DNA from: Sandaracinaceae bacterium
GTDB lineage: Bacteria; Myxococcota_A; Polyangia; Polyangiales; Houyiibacteriaceae
Length of the DNA stretch: 64,000 bases
Reading direction: 5' to 3'
Assembly (NCBI GenBank): GCA_020633055.1
Contig: JACKEJ010000013.1
Location: forward strand, 186,001 to 250,000
Shown: positions 51,892 to 59,223 of the stretch, piece after piece
Layout: each line of letters opens with the position of its first letter
Numbering within the stretch: position 1 is the first letter of the stretch
Position numbers and translations under genes: made by a program
Notes under the pieces: generated by a model
Told to the model about the DNA's origin: nothing
What the model saw: only the letters and a program-made list of their open reading frames with translations
Database searches by the model: none

Positions 51892-52233
51892 GGGGCACCC
51901 GGGCTAATGAGGGCTGTCTGGAGTGTCCGTGAATAGGGGCACCCCGGACTAAAGTCGGGGCAGCGATCCAGGTGATCGCCAGCTCGAAGTCCGCCCCCTG
52001 CGGAGGCGGACTGCGTCTCGTGAACTGCAGTCGGGTGTTCGGCGGGACGGCTGCGTTCTTGGATTTGCGGTGGCGCCGAGCAAGACAGTCCTCCCCCTTG
52101 TGGGGAGGACTTTTCCGAGTGCCCGGCGGTAGCCGGGCGCTCGGAAGGATGCTGCCCCGGACTTTAGTCCGGGGTGCCCCTAATTCGGGACAACTGGCCG
52201 TTCTGAGACAGCCTGTTCAATCCGGGGTGCCCC
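51892..52233. mobile_element. 342-bp structured repeat, copy 2 (MITE-like)
   Basis: This unit matches the copy at 36720-37061 in length, order of hairpins and most of the central sequence, including the stretch GGATTTGCGGTGGCGCCGAG. The inner terminal repeats start at 51936 and end at 52180; the outer repeats contain GGCTGTCT at the left and AGACAGCC at the right. A further partial left end (GGGGCAC...AAGCTGTCTC) lies just upstream at about 51847, giving a roughly 45-bp periodicity. It fills most of the gap 51752-52248 and codes for nothing. Confidence 0.8.
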
Positions 52234-52248
52234 TATATTCTAGGACAT

Positions 52249-52608
52249 TCACCGGAGGGCTGACACAGGCGCGTCGGGCACGGTCACCCACAGGTCTTCC
52301 CCGTCCACACGCACGGGCAGCGCGTCCAGCGCGTCGCCCACGCACGGGCCGCGGTCGCACAGGCCGCTGGGCAGCACGAAGAGCGCGCCGTGCGTGCGGC
52401 AGAACACGCGGTCGAGGGCCGCGTCGTAGAAGCCGCCCAGGCCCATGTCCAGGTCCACGCCCCAGTGCGGGCACGCGTTGCGGAAGGCCACGAAGCCCGA
52501 CGCGTGGTGCAGCACGAAGCCGCCGCCCGCGCGCGCGTCGCCCTCCCACGTGAACGCTTGGGCCTTGCCGAGGGGCAGCAACGCGGCGTGAGGCAAGCAC
52601 AGCTCCAT
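52249..52608 (-). CDS. Rieske [2Fe-2S] domain protein
   Basis: This is a 119-residue protein consisting of a single Rieske domain. The cluster ligands are Cys about 46 and His 48 in ACPHWGV and Cys about 70 and His 73 in FCRTHGALF. Unlike respiratory Rieske proteins it has no membrane anchor or signal peptide, so it is probably a soluble ferredoxin-like electron carrier or a subunit of an oxygenase system. The ATG was chosen from the start of the domain. It is divergent from the hydrolase gene. A role as donor to one of the P450s is possible but not shown. Confidence 0.85.
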   Translation of the reverse strand: MELCLPHAALLPLGKAQAFTWEGDARAGGGFVLHHASGFVAFRNACPHWGVDLDMGLGGFYDAALDRVFCRTHGALFVLPSGLCDRGPCVGDALDALPVRVDGEDLWVTVPDAPVSALR

Positions 52609-52672
52609 GGGGCACCCAGTATGGAGGGCATGTGGGCGGGCGCACGCGGCCGATTCTGCTAACACTCGTTTA

Positions 52673-53602
52673 GTGACCCCCCAGTCCCCCTATGATCCCG
52701 CGACGCGCTCGCTCGCTCGTGAGCGCGGTAGCGTTTGTTTTACGGATGAAGGCGAGAGCCCACGCGCAGGCGACGCGCTGGTGCTGATTCACGGGCTGCC
52801 CGGCAGCGTGCGCGACTACCGCTGGCTGGAGAGCGCCCTGCGCGCGCACGAGGGCGCGCCGCCGCTGCGCGTGGTGCGGCTGGACATGCCGGGCCTGGGC
52901 GGCACCGCGGTCGAGCTGGCCGAGGGCAAGCACGACGTGCGCAGCCGCGCCGCGTTCGTGCTGGACACGCTGGACGCGCTGGGCATCGGCCGCGCGGTCT
53001 TGGTGGGGCACAGCATGGGTGGAGGCGTGGCCCTGGCCGCGGCCGCCGAAGCGCAACGCCGTCACAACAACGCCCCGCGCGGCAGCCGCGAGCAGAGCGG
53101 CACCGGCGAGCGCGAGCAGTGCGCCGTGGTGGGCCTGGGCCTGCTCGCCAGCGTGGGCACCCACCCGCACAAGGGCTATCAGCGCATGCCGGACCCTCGC
53201 CCCGCCGGCCTGCTGCTGAAGGTGCCCGTGCTTTCGAAGCTCCTGCACCAGCCCATCTACGACAGCTTCGTGCGCAGCGGCTTCCCCAAGAGCACCCCCG
53301 TGAGCGAGTGCGTCCAGTCCCTGCGCTGCGTGGCCGCCCTGCGCTTCCCCCACCTGGCCGAGGCCGCCCAAGAGCTCAGCCTGCGCCCCCTCCCCACCCT
53401 CGTGGCCTACGCCGACGACGACCCCCTGGTGGAGCCCGAGGTCGGCGCCCAGCTCACCGAGCTACTGGGCGCCGAAGAGCTGCGCTTCGCGGAGGGCGGC
53501 CACAACATCCAGAAGACCCAAGCCGTGGAGCTGGCCGAGGGCCTTCACGGGCTCGCCGCGCGCGCGTTCGGGGTGCCCAAGGAGCTGCGCCAGCTGGCCT
53601 AG
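52673..53602 (+). CDS. Alpha/beta hydrolase
   Basis: This is a 309-residue hydrolase. DALVLIHGLPGSVRDYRWLE carries the oxyanion HG motif, LVGHSMGGGVAL the nucleophile Ser, AYADDDPLVEP the acid, and EGGHNIQKTQ the catalytic His, so the triad is complete. A lid-like insertion (about residues 125-150, Arg/Glu/Asn-rich) follows the nucleophile elbow. The GTG start is a choice; an ATG at 52607 would overlap the divergent Rieske start. The group includes epoxide hydrolases and haloperoxidase-like enzymes; the substrate is unknown. Confidence 0.8.
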   Translation: MTPQSPYDPATRSLARERGSVCFTDEGESPRAGDALVLIHGLPGSVRDYRWLESALRAHEGAPPLRVVRLDMPGLGGTAVELAEGKHDVRSRAAFVLDTLDALGIGRAVLVGHSMGGGVALAAAAEAQRRHNNAPRGSREQSGTGEREQCAVVGLGLLASVGTHPHKGYQRMPDPRPAGLLLKVPVLSKLLHQPIYDSFVRSGFPKSTPVSECVQSLRCVAALRFPHLAEAAQELSLRPLPTLVAYADDDPLVEPEVGAQLTELLGAEELRFAEGGHNIQKTQAVELAEGLHGLAARAFGVPKELRQLA

Positions 53603-53756
53603 GCGCGGGTGTGTCGGGAGGCGCGCGGAGGGCTGAAGGCCGAATGGGCCTCGCCTGTAAGTGTGGGCGGGGACTGTGCATTCGGCTGGGCGCGACGTGG
53701 TTCCGGGGTGCTCGCCGGGGGTGTCAGAAAGGTGCCGCAAAAGTTGGCCACATGGC

Positions 53757-53785
53757 TTGACACACGGGGACGATGGGGACACATT
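53757..53785 (+). promoter_or_regulatory. Likely promoter of tRNA-Asn
   Basis: TTGACA is followed after 17 bp by CACATT, a weak -10 box. The tRNA begins 12 bp after it. Only the -35 box is convincing. Confidence 0.45.
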
Positions 53786-53797
53786 CCGGGCCCATTT

Positions 53798-53867
<70 letters not shown>

Positions 53868-53870
<3 letters not shown>

Positions 53871-54151
53871 CTCATGAAGCCCCAGACGAGTCCGTCTGGG
53901 GCTTCCGCTTTACAGGGCCCTCGCTGACGTCGTCGGCGGGGGCCTTGTCATTTGTGCCCTTGTTTCCGAGGGTTTGCCGTCTCCGCGTGCGCGCGACGAC
54001 GCCCCGCAATCCGTGAGCGCCAGAGCCACGCCAAGCCGATGAGACTCTCTCTCGGGGTCGAAAGCGGGTCTCCGTCGCCCCGCAGACACCTGGAGACGCC
54101 TTCCGGCGTTTAACACCAAAGAGCACCCGGTTTACAGCGGCGAGTGGGACA
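53868..54151. repeat. Left diverged direct repeat flanking the recombinase-AbiE module
   Basis: This segment begins at the last bases of tRNA-Asn. It shares two blocks with 57585-57872 at almost equal spacing: the hairpin with GAGTCCGTCTGGG and TTTACAGG, and a 66-bp block at 54086-54151 with ACACCTGGAGACGCC, TTAACACCAAAGAGCACC and CGAGTGGGACA. The sequence between is poorly conserved. It may be an attachment-site-like duplication from integration next to the tRNA. The gap 53871-54293 holds no gene. Confidence 0.65.
53876..53905 (+). terminator. Terminator of tRNA-Asn
   Basis: A perfect 13-bp stem GAAGCCCCAGACG/CGTCTGGGGCTTC with an AGTC loop starts 5 bp after the tRNA, followed by CGCTTTA. 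A related hairpin occurs in the right-hand repeat at 57593-57621. Confidence 0.75.
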
Positions 54152-54293
54152 TCCCGCCTGCGTTTTCCGGCGTTGTCGTGTGCGTCTCCGTCGGCCGACT
54201 CGCCACAAGCACCCGGAGCGCGAATAGCATCCACCTCCCCTGTTCGGCTCTGCCAAGAGCACGCGGCGGCGAGGAGACCGAGCGTCTGACGTT

Positions 54294-55814
54294 TCACTCG
54301 GCGCGCGGCGGCAGACGCTCGGCGAGCACCGGGTCCTCGTCGAGGAAGGCGTCCACCGTGATGTCGTCGAGCACGAGCTTCGTCAGCCCGAGCTCGCGAT
54401 CCCACTCGGCGCTCCACACGAGCCCGCGCACCATCGCGTTGCGGGCCCCGACGTCGTCGCGCTGCCACGCCGCCCATGCAGGTGCGAGCGCATCGAGGAA
54501 CCCGCGCGAGCGGTCGTCGCGGAACCAGGAGATGTGGGCCTCCCGAAGCACGGCAAGCACGCGCGCCTCGACGTGGCGCGCGGCGACCTGCACCGGCGGT
54601 GTGCAAGCCGGGCGCGCGGCGTCCCCTCGGCAGCGATAGTAGCGGGGGACCTCGTCCGCGTTCTCCATCGTGACCGCCGCCGAGGCCGTCGTCGTCATCA
54701 CGCGCCCGCAGCCCGTACAGCGCAGCAGGCCTCGCAGCATCCATGGGTCCTGGTCCCACTGTGGCGCCTTCGAGCGCGCCGTTGGCTCGCGCGTGCGCCG
54801 AGCGTCGAGCGCTGCGAAGGCGCGGCGGGCGAGGTCCTCGTCGACGATCGCTTCGTGCACGCCGTCGACCGTGCCCTCTCCGTGAGCGCGACGGCCGAGG
54901 TAGATCGGGTTGCGAACCACCTGCAGCACCGAGCGCCCCGTCCACATCGCGCCGCCCTTGCCGCCGTGAACCTTCGTGTGGTGACCAGCCTGGTTTGCCC
55001 AGGTGGCGATGGCCGCACCCGACTCGCCCGCCGCGCAGCGCTCGAAGAACGTCCGCACCAGCTCGGCCTCATCTTCGTCGACGACAAGCTGCCGGGTGTT
55101 CGGGTCCGCCTGGTAGCCGAGCGGCACGCGTCCAGCAGCACGACGTCCTCGTGCACGGGCACGCCCCTTCGCCTCGCGCAGCCGCTCGCTGATGAGGTCG
55201 CGCTCAAACTCGGCGAGGCTCGCCGTGACGTTGTAGACGAGCTCGGCCAGGGGCCCACGCGCCCCGCCGGCGCCCTGCAAGATCACCAGCTCGACGCCCG
55301 CCTGCTTCAGCCAGTCGCTCAGCCGCACCCAGTCCGACATCTTGCGCGCGAGCCGGTCGAGGCTCGTGACCACCACGACGTCGACGCGCCCCTGCACGCA
55401 CCACGAGAGCAGGCGCCGCAGCGCGGGCCGCTTGAGGCTGCCGCCGCTCACGCCGAGGTCGTCGAAACGCTCGTCGAGGGCGACCCAGCCCTCGTACTGC
55501 ATGGCCCGCACGTAGTCCTCGCAGCGCTCGCGCTGCACGTCGCACGAGGTCAGGTCCTGCTCGCCGCGCGCGACCGACTGACGCGTGTAGATGGCGCAGC
55601 GGAGGACGGGGCGGCCGGCGGCGTCGAAGCTCGTCGGCTCCGCCTCGGGGCGTGCCCGCGTCGGTGGCGGTCTCCGGCTGCTCAACGTCCTACTCCTGGC
55701 GCGCCTCCTCGTGGGCCCGCCCTTCACGGAGCTCGGTCGGCGCTGAACCGTGCGCAATAGGTATCGCTTCGCGTAGCAATCCGAAAGCGGTTCAGCAGCA
55801 AGGGACGCCCACAC
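54294..55814 (-). CDS. Large serine recombinase
   Basis: This is up to 506 residues. The resolvase domain starts at RCAIYTRQSV with the catalytic Ser near residue 80, followed by RLARKMSDWVRLSDWL, the conserved SLDRLAR and AEFERDLISERLREAKGRARARGRRAAGRVPLGY. A recombinase domain (TWANQAGHHTKVHGGKGGAMWTGRSVLQVVRNPIYLG) and a zinc ribbon (RCTGCGRVMTT ... YRCRGDAARPAC) follow. There is no long coiled coil, so it is at the short end of the family. The first 60 residues are Arg/Ser-rich, and GTG starts at 55748 or 55727 are alternatives. It probably integrated the element beside tRNA-Asn. Confidence 0.9.
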   Translation of the reverse strand: MWASLAAEPLSDCYAKRYLLRTVQRRPSSVKGGPTRRRARSRTLSSRRPPPTRARPEAEPTSFDAAGRPVLRCAIYTRQSVARGEQDLTSCDVQRERCEDYVRAMQYEGWVALDERFDDLGVSGGSLKRPALRRLLSWCVQGRVDVVVVTSLDRLARKMSDWVRLSDWLKQAGVELVILQGAGGARGPLAELVYNVTASLAEFERDLISERLREAKGRARARGRRAAGRVPLGYQADPNTRQLVVDEDEAELVRTFFERCAAGESGAAIATWANQAGHHTKVHGGKGGAMWTGRSVLQVVRNPIYLGRRAHGEGTVDGVHEAIVDEDLARRAFAALDARRTREPTARSKAPQWDQDPWMLRGLLRCTGCGRVMTTTASAAVTMENADEVPRYYRCRGDAARPACTPPVQVAARHVEARVLAVLREAHISWFRDDRSRGFLDALAPAWAAWQRDDVGARNAMVRGLVWSAEWDRELGLTKLVLDDITVDAFLDEDPVLAERLPPRAE

Positions 55815-55873
55815 TTGCCGTGCGGCGGCCGGAACTGTATGTTTTCTACGGTGGATTTCTTCCAGAGGTAGTC

Positions 55874-56464
55874 ATGAGCACCGCCGCACAACCCCAGCTC
55901 GAGCCCGGCCGCGCGTACCGCACCCGGGACCTCCGCCGATGGAGCGCGAACCCCACGCGGCTCGCTCGGCGCCTCGTGGACGAGGGCAAGCTGCGCGAGG
56001 CGGCGCACGGCCTCTACTACGCGCCTGTCCCAACGAAGTTCGGGCCGGCACCTGCCGCTGACGAGGAGCTTCTCCGCGGCTTCCTGGGCGACGAGCCCTT
56101 CCTCGTCACCGGCCCGCCGCGCTGGAACGCCCTCGGCCTGGGCTCGACGGCGATGTTCGCGATGACGCTGGTCTACAACACCCGGCGCACCGGCGAGGTC
56201 GTCCTCGGCGGGCGGCGCTTCCTGCTGCGCCGCGTGTACTTCCCCGAGGCCCCCACCCCGGAGTGGTTCGTGGTCGACCTGCTCCAGCACCACGACATGG
56301 CAGGCGTCGCCCTGAGCGAGCTGCGCGAGGGGCTCGTGGCGACGCTGCGGCTCGGCCGCTGGGATCGCGAGCGCCTGCGGGAGATGGCCGAGACCTACGG
56401 CACCAAGGCGACGCTTGCGCTGGTCGAGGACGCACTCCACGAGACGGCAGCGAGCGCCGCATGA
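55874..56464 (+). CDS. AbiEi-family antitoxin (type IV toxin-antitoxin)
   Basis: This is a 196-residue protein. The winged-helix N-terminus (YRTRDLRRWSANPTRLARRLVDEGKLREAAHGLYYAP) and the following core (LRGFLGDEPFLVTGPPRWNALGLGSTAMFAMTLVYNTRRTGEVVLGGRRFLLRRV) match the AbiEi antitoxin/transcription-regulator family. AbiEi counteracts the cognate nucleotidyltransferase toxin and autorepresses the operon. Its TGA overlaps the toxin ATG (ATGA), the usual AbiE arrangement. It is divergent from the recombinase gene, with about 60 bp between the starts. Confidence 0.85.
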   Translation: MSTAAQPQLEPGRAYRTRDLRRWSANPTRLARRLVDEGKLREAAHGLYYAPVPTKFGPAPAADEELLRGFLGDEPFLVTGPPRWNALGLGSTAMFAMTLVYNTRRTGEVVLGGRRFLLRRVYFPEAPTPEWFVVDLLQHHDMAGVALSELREGLVATLRLGRWDRERLREMAETYGTKATLALVEDALHETAASAA

Positions 56465-57417
56465 CCTTCGTCCATGACGACCCCGAGTTCGTCGCGTTGC
56501 TCACCCAGGTCTCGGCCGAGACCGGCATCGCCGCCGCGCTCGTCGAGAAGGACTACTGGATCACCCACAGCCTATGGGCCCTGCACGAGACCGAGCTCGC
56601 CATCTGGTTCAAGGGCGGCACCAGCCTCTCGAAGGGCTTCGGCATCATCGAGCGCTTCTCCGAGGACCTCGACCTGATGATCGAGCGCGGCGGTGTGGCG
56701 ACGCTGCCCGAGGTCACGAACTGGGCGAGCACCAACAAAGGCCCGACCGCCCAGCGCCGCGCGTTCTACGATGCGCTCCCCGCGGCGCTCGCGATCCCCG
56801 CCGTGTCGGTGGAGCTCGACGCGCAGCGGCAGGACAAGTACGCCCGGGCCGCCGACTACATCGGCCACTACCCTGGCGCCCACGCCACGGGCTTGCCGAG
56901 CGCGATGAGCCCCTTCGTCCGCTTCGAGGTCGGCCGCGCGCGCGTCGTCCCCTTCGCCGTGATGCCGCTGACGTCCTTCGTGCACGACCACCTCGCGCGC
57001 CTCGGGATGAGCGACGACTACGTCGACAACCGGCCGCGGGCGGTGCGCTGCGTTCACCCCGTCGTCACGCTGCTCGAGAAGCTCGACGCGCTCTCACGTC
57101 GCTACAACCGCGACGTGAGAGAGGCCGACGCCTTCGTGCGCCACTACGAGGACGCCGCCCGCGTCATCCGGGCGCTCGACCGGCTCCCCCCGATCGAGAC
57201 CTCCGCCCTCGCGCTGGCCGAGGAGATGCTCGCGGAGAAGGGGATCGCCGCGCTGCCGAGCGCCGACGACCCGTCGCTGGTGCTCGACGACCCGGAGAAG
57301 CGCGCGAGCGTCGAGCGAGCGTACGCCAAGATCGCACCGATGTTCTGGGGGCCGCGCATCCCGCTCGACGACGTCTGCGCCACGATCCGTGCGTGGGTCG
57401 GTGCGCTGCGCGGGTGA
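56461..57417 (+). CDS. AbiEii/AbiGii-family nucleotidyltransferase toxin
   Basis: This is a 318-residue protein. The DUF1814 nucleotidyltransferase motifs are present: KDYWI (about 30-34), KGGTSLSKGFGIIERFSEDLDLMI with GGTSLSK at 52-58 and the two metal-binding Asp at 69 and 71, and the Lys motif HPVVTLLEKLDALSRRYNRD. AbiEii toxins transfer nucleotides, probably to tRNA, and cause abortive infection or reversible growth arrest. It is coupled to the antitoxin gene by ATGA. Together they form a phage-defence or element-maintenance module inside the tRNA-Asn-linked insert. Confidence 0.88.
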   Translation: MTFVHDDPEFVALLTQVSAETGIAAALVEKDYWITHSLWALHETELAIWFKGGTSLSKGFGIIERFSEDLDLMIERGGVATLPEVTNWASTNKGPTAQRRAFYDALPAALAIPAVSVELDAQRQDKYARAADYIGHYPGAHATGLPSAMSPFVRFEVGRARVVPFAVMPLTSFVHDHLARLGMSDDYVDNRPRAVRCVHPVVTLLEKLDALSRRYNRDVREADAFVRHYEDAARVIRALDRLPPIETSALALAEEMLAEKGIAALPSADDPSLVLDDPEKRASVERAYAKIAPMFWGPRIPLDDVCATIRAWVGALRG

Positions 57418-57584
57418 CGTCCTCCGGTTCGCCGTAGCCTCCCGGGGCGACGGCGGCGGACACGAGCCGCTGACCGATGGCGGCCTCGATCCGGCGTCCC
57501 TTGACGCCCATGATTCCAGGCACTTGCGGCCCGCAGCTGTAAACCAACGGGTCACTCATGCGTCCGGCAAGGTAGGCCCTATTT

Positions 57585-57872
57585 GAGCTTTTGAACGCCC
57601 AGCGAGTCCGTCTGGGCGTTCCGATTTACAGGCCCCTCGCCGGCGTCCGTCGAGTGCGGGGCTCTGTGTTTCTGGCCTGTTTTCCGCGCGCTTGCGGGGC
57701 CATCGGGTCGCTCGGCGATCATGAGCACAGCGCTCTCGCCCAGAGCACGCGCGTCTCGTCCGAGACCCCGCGAGGTGCTCTCGGTGGATCTGGGCCTGCG
57801 GGCCGAGACACCTGGAGACGCCAGCGGCGCTTAACACCAAAGAGCACCTGGTTGACTCTGGCGAGTGGGACA
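57585..57872. repeat. Right diverged direct repeat flanking the recombinase-AbiE module
   Basis: This is the partner of 53868-54151. It starts with GAGCT (the only match to the tRNA end), has a 10-bp hairpin GAACGCCCAG/CTGGGCGTTC at 57593-57621, then TTTACAGG, and the second conserved block at 57808-57872. No tRNA remnant is visible. The rest of the gap 57418-57991 contains no gene I can support. The two copies have diverged, so the event was not recent or the right copy arrived with the element. Confidence 0.6.
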
Positions 57873-57991
57873 CGCGGCGGGCGGAAATCTGCGGGCGCTC
57901 GGGCGCTTCGTCGGTGGCGAACGCGAGCGGACTGGCAGTGGAGTTTCAGTGACTACGGCCTGCACCTCGGTACCTGGAGACGGGTGTGTTC

Positions 57992-58249
57992 TCATCGGAC
58001 GAATACCGATTTCGACCCCTGAGCTTGCGGTAGAGTGCGGTTTTCAGCTTCCGAGTGGCTGTTCCATCGGGTGAGGACGATGAGCGTGCCGAAGGAGCCC
58101 GCCCGGAGCGCGGCCTCGAGGCGACGAGCGTCTCCGTTGCCGCCATCGCGCGGGCTCTTGAAGACGACCACCTCAGGTGCCTCGACCAGCCCCGGACGGA
58201 GGCGGCCGTCGCCGCCGATGACGGCGACTCGGTGCGCAGCGACTACCAT
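57992..58249 (-). CDS. Small DUF2325-like protein downstream of viperin
   Basis: This is an 85-residue protein. It begins HRVAVIGGDGRLRPGLVEAPEVVVFKSPRDGG, goes on to RRLEAALRAGSFGTLIVLTRWNSHSE, and ends SKSVFVR. The GGxxR start, the VLT..NSHSE centre and the final valine-rich strand match the short DUF2325 fold. The ATG has a very strong Shine-Dalgarno (GGGGGAGG, 5 bases away) and overlaps the viperin stop by 7 bp, so it is translationally coupled to viperin. The function of DUF2325 is unknown. A role as viperin partner is an inference from this coupling. Confidence 0.6.
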   Translation of the reverse strand: MVVAAHRVAVIGGDGRLRPGLVEAPEVVVFKSPRDGGNGDARRLEAALRAGSFGTLIVLTRWNSHSEAENRTLPQAQGSKSVFVR

Positions 58250-59082
58250 GCGTACCTCCCCCCGCGCGCCTCGAACTTGGCCTCGTCGAAGCGGACCGCC
58301 GCGAGCGCCGCGCGCACGCCGACGTCCAGGATGGGCGGGCTGGTGCGGTGGACGCCGCCGGTGTTGCCGAAGAAGCAGCCGAGCGGGTCGACCATGACGT
58401 AGGAGTCCGTCATGGCGTCGTTGTCCTCGGCGATCGCCGCGTACCCCTCGGCTTCGAGGTGTGCGTGGCGCAGGACGAAGGCCCGGAACTGCTCGGGGGT
58501 GATGAGGAGCGGCTCGACCCGCCCGTCGTTCTGACCGACGACGCGCAGGACCTGGAAGACCTTCCACCGCTCCGGCGCGATGCGCCGGACGAGGCCGATC
58601 ATGTCCTCGTGCCAGTTCAGCGCCGTGACGACCGTGTTGAGCTTCACGCGTACGCCGCGCTCGCGGCACCGATCGGCGAGGTCCACCGACCGCTGGACGT
58701 GGCCTCCCCGCCCGCGGCCGAGAGCCGCCTGCGTCTCCTCGCAGCCCGAGTCCACGGAGAGAGCCGCCCAGTCGAGGGCGTCGCCGTGGTTGTCGATGAG
58801 GTCGGCGAGCCGAGAGCCGTTCGTGACCACGCCGGTGACGAAGCCGACCTTCTTGGCGTGCTCGACGATCTCGCCGATGTCGGGGTGCAGGGTCGGCTCG
58901 CCACCGGCGAAGGTGATCTTCTGGCCGCCAGCCGCGCGGAGCTGATCGATCACGCGGCGGGCGTCCGCCGTGGTCAGCTGACCGCGGACGTCGCGGAACG
59001 TCGCGAAGCAGAAGTCGCACCGCGCATCGCACGGCTTGAAGAGGTGGAAGTTGATGGAGATGGGGGTTGCTGTCGTGGGCAT
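58243..59082 (-). CDS. Prokaryotic viperin (radical SAM antiviral nucleotide synthase)
   Basis: This is a 279-residue radical SAM enzyme. CxxxCxxC is at Cys 18, 22 and 25 (KPCDARCDFCF), and ITFAGGEPTLHPD is the SAM-binding GGE motif. Viperin hallmarks are all present: GRGRGGHVQ, RVKLNTVVTALN, PERWKVFQVLRVVGQND, MTDSYVMVDPLG and PILDVGVRAALAAVRFDEAKFEARGGRYAW, which track human viperin along its length from memory. Viperins convert CTP, UTP or GTP to 3'-deoxy-3',4'-didehydro chain terminators that block viral RNA synthesis. The ATG is fixed by GGAGGAG 3 bases upstream and by the sigma-54 promoter before it. Which nucleotide it uses cannot be told. Confidence 0.93.
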   Translation of the reverse strand: MPTTATPISINFHLFKPCDARCDFCFATFRDVRGQLTTADARRVIDQLRAAGGQKITFAGGEPTLHPDIGEIVEHAKKVGFVTGVVTNGSRLADLIDNHGDALDWAALSVDSGCEETQAALGRGRGGHVQRSVDLADRCRERGVRVKLNTVVTALNWHEDMIGLVRRIAPERWKVFQVLRVVGQNDGRVEPLLITPEQFRAFVLRHAHLEAEGYAAIAEDNDAMTDSYVMVDPLGCFFGNTGGVHRTSPPILDVGVRAALAAVRFDEAKFEARGGRYAW

Positions 59083-59120
59083 CGGCTCCTCCGTCAGGGG
59101 TGGATGTCGAACCCAATGCA

Positions 59121-59138
59121 GCGCACCCATCGTGCCGA
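59121..59138 (-). promoter_or_regulatory. Sigma-54 (-24/-12) promoter of the viperin operon
   Basis: On the minus strand TCGGCACGATGGGTGCG matches the sigma-54 consensus TGGCACG-N4-TTGC at GGCACG exactly and at GTGC with one change, with the invariant GG and GC 10 bases apart. The -12 GC lies about 40 bp before the viperin ATG, leaving a short leader. A sigma-54 activator is encoded directly upstream on the same strand. In-frame codons overlap the site, but the downstream ATG is the better start. Confidence 0.75.
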
Positions 59139-59200
59139 CCTGGCGGCACGCGCAACTGCCTGTCCCTATTGAGTCTTGATGGTGGCGTGTAGGCGTCGTC

Positions 59201-59216
59201 CGGCGAGATATCGCCG
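59201..59216. promoter_or_regulatory. Inverted repeat between activator and viperin genes
   Basis: Arms CGGCGA and TCGCCG with a 4-base spacer lie 8 bp after the activator stop and about 60-80 bp upstream of the -24 box. That is a usual distance for an enhancer site of a sigma-54 activator, though a weak terminator is also possible. Confidence 0.35.
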
Positions 59217-59223
59217 AGTTCGG

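Noticed and set aside
57545..57590. A truncated tRNA-Asn copy at the right-hand repeat, as expected for a classic tRNA attachment site
   Set aside because: Only GAGCT matches the tRNA 3' end; the T-arm sequence is not present, so no tRNA remnant can be claimed.
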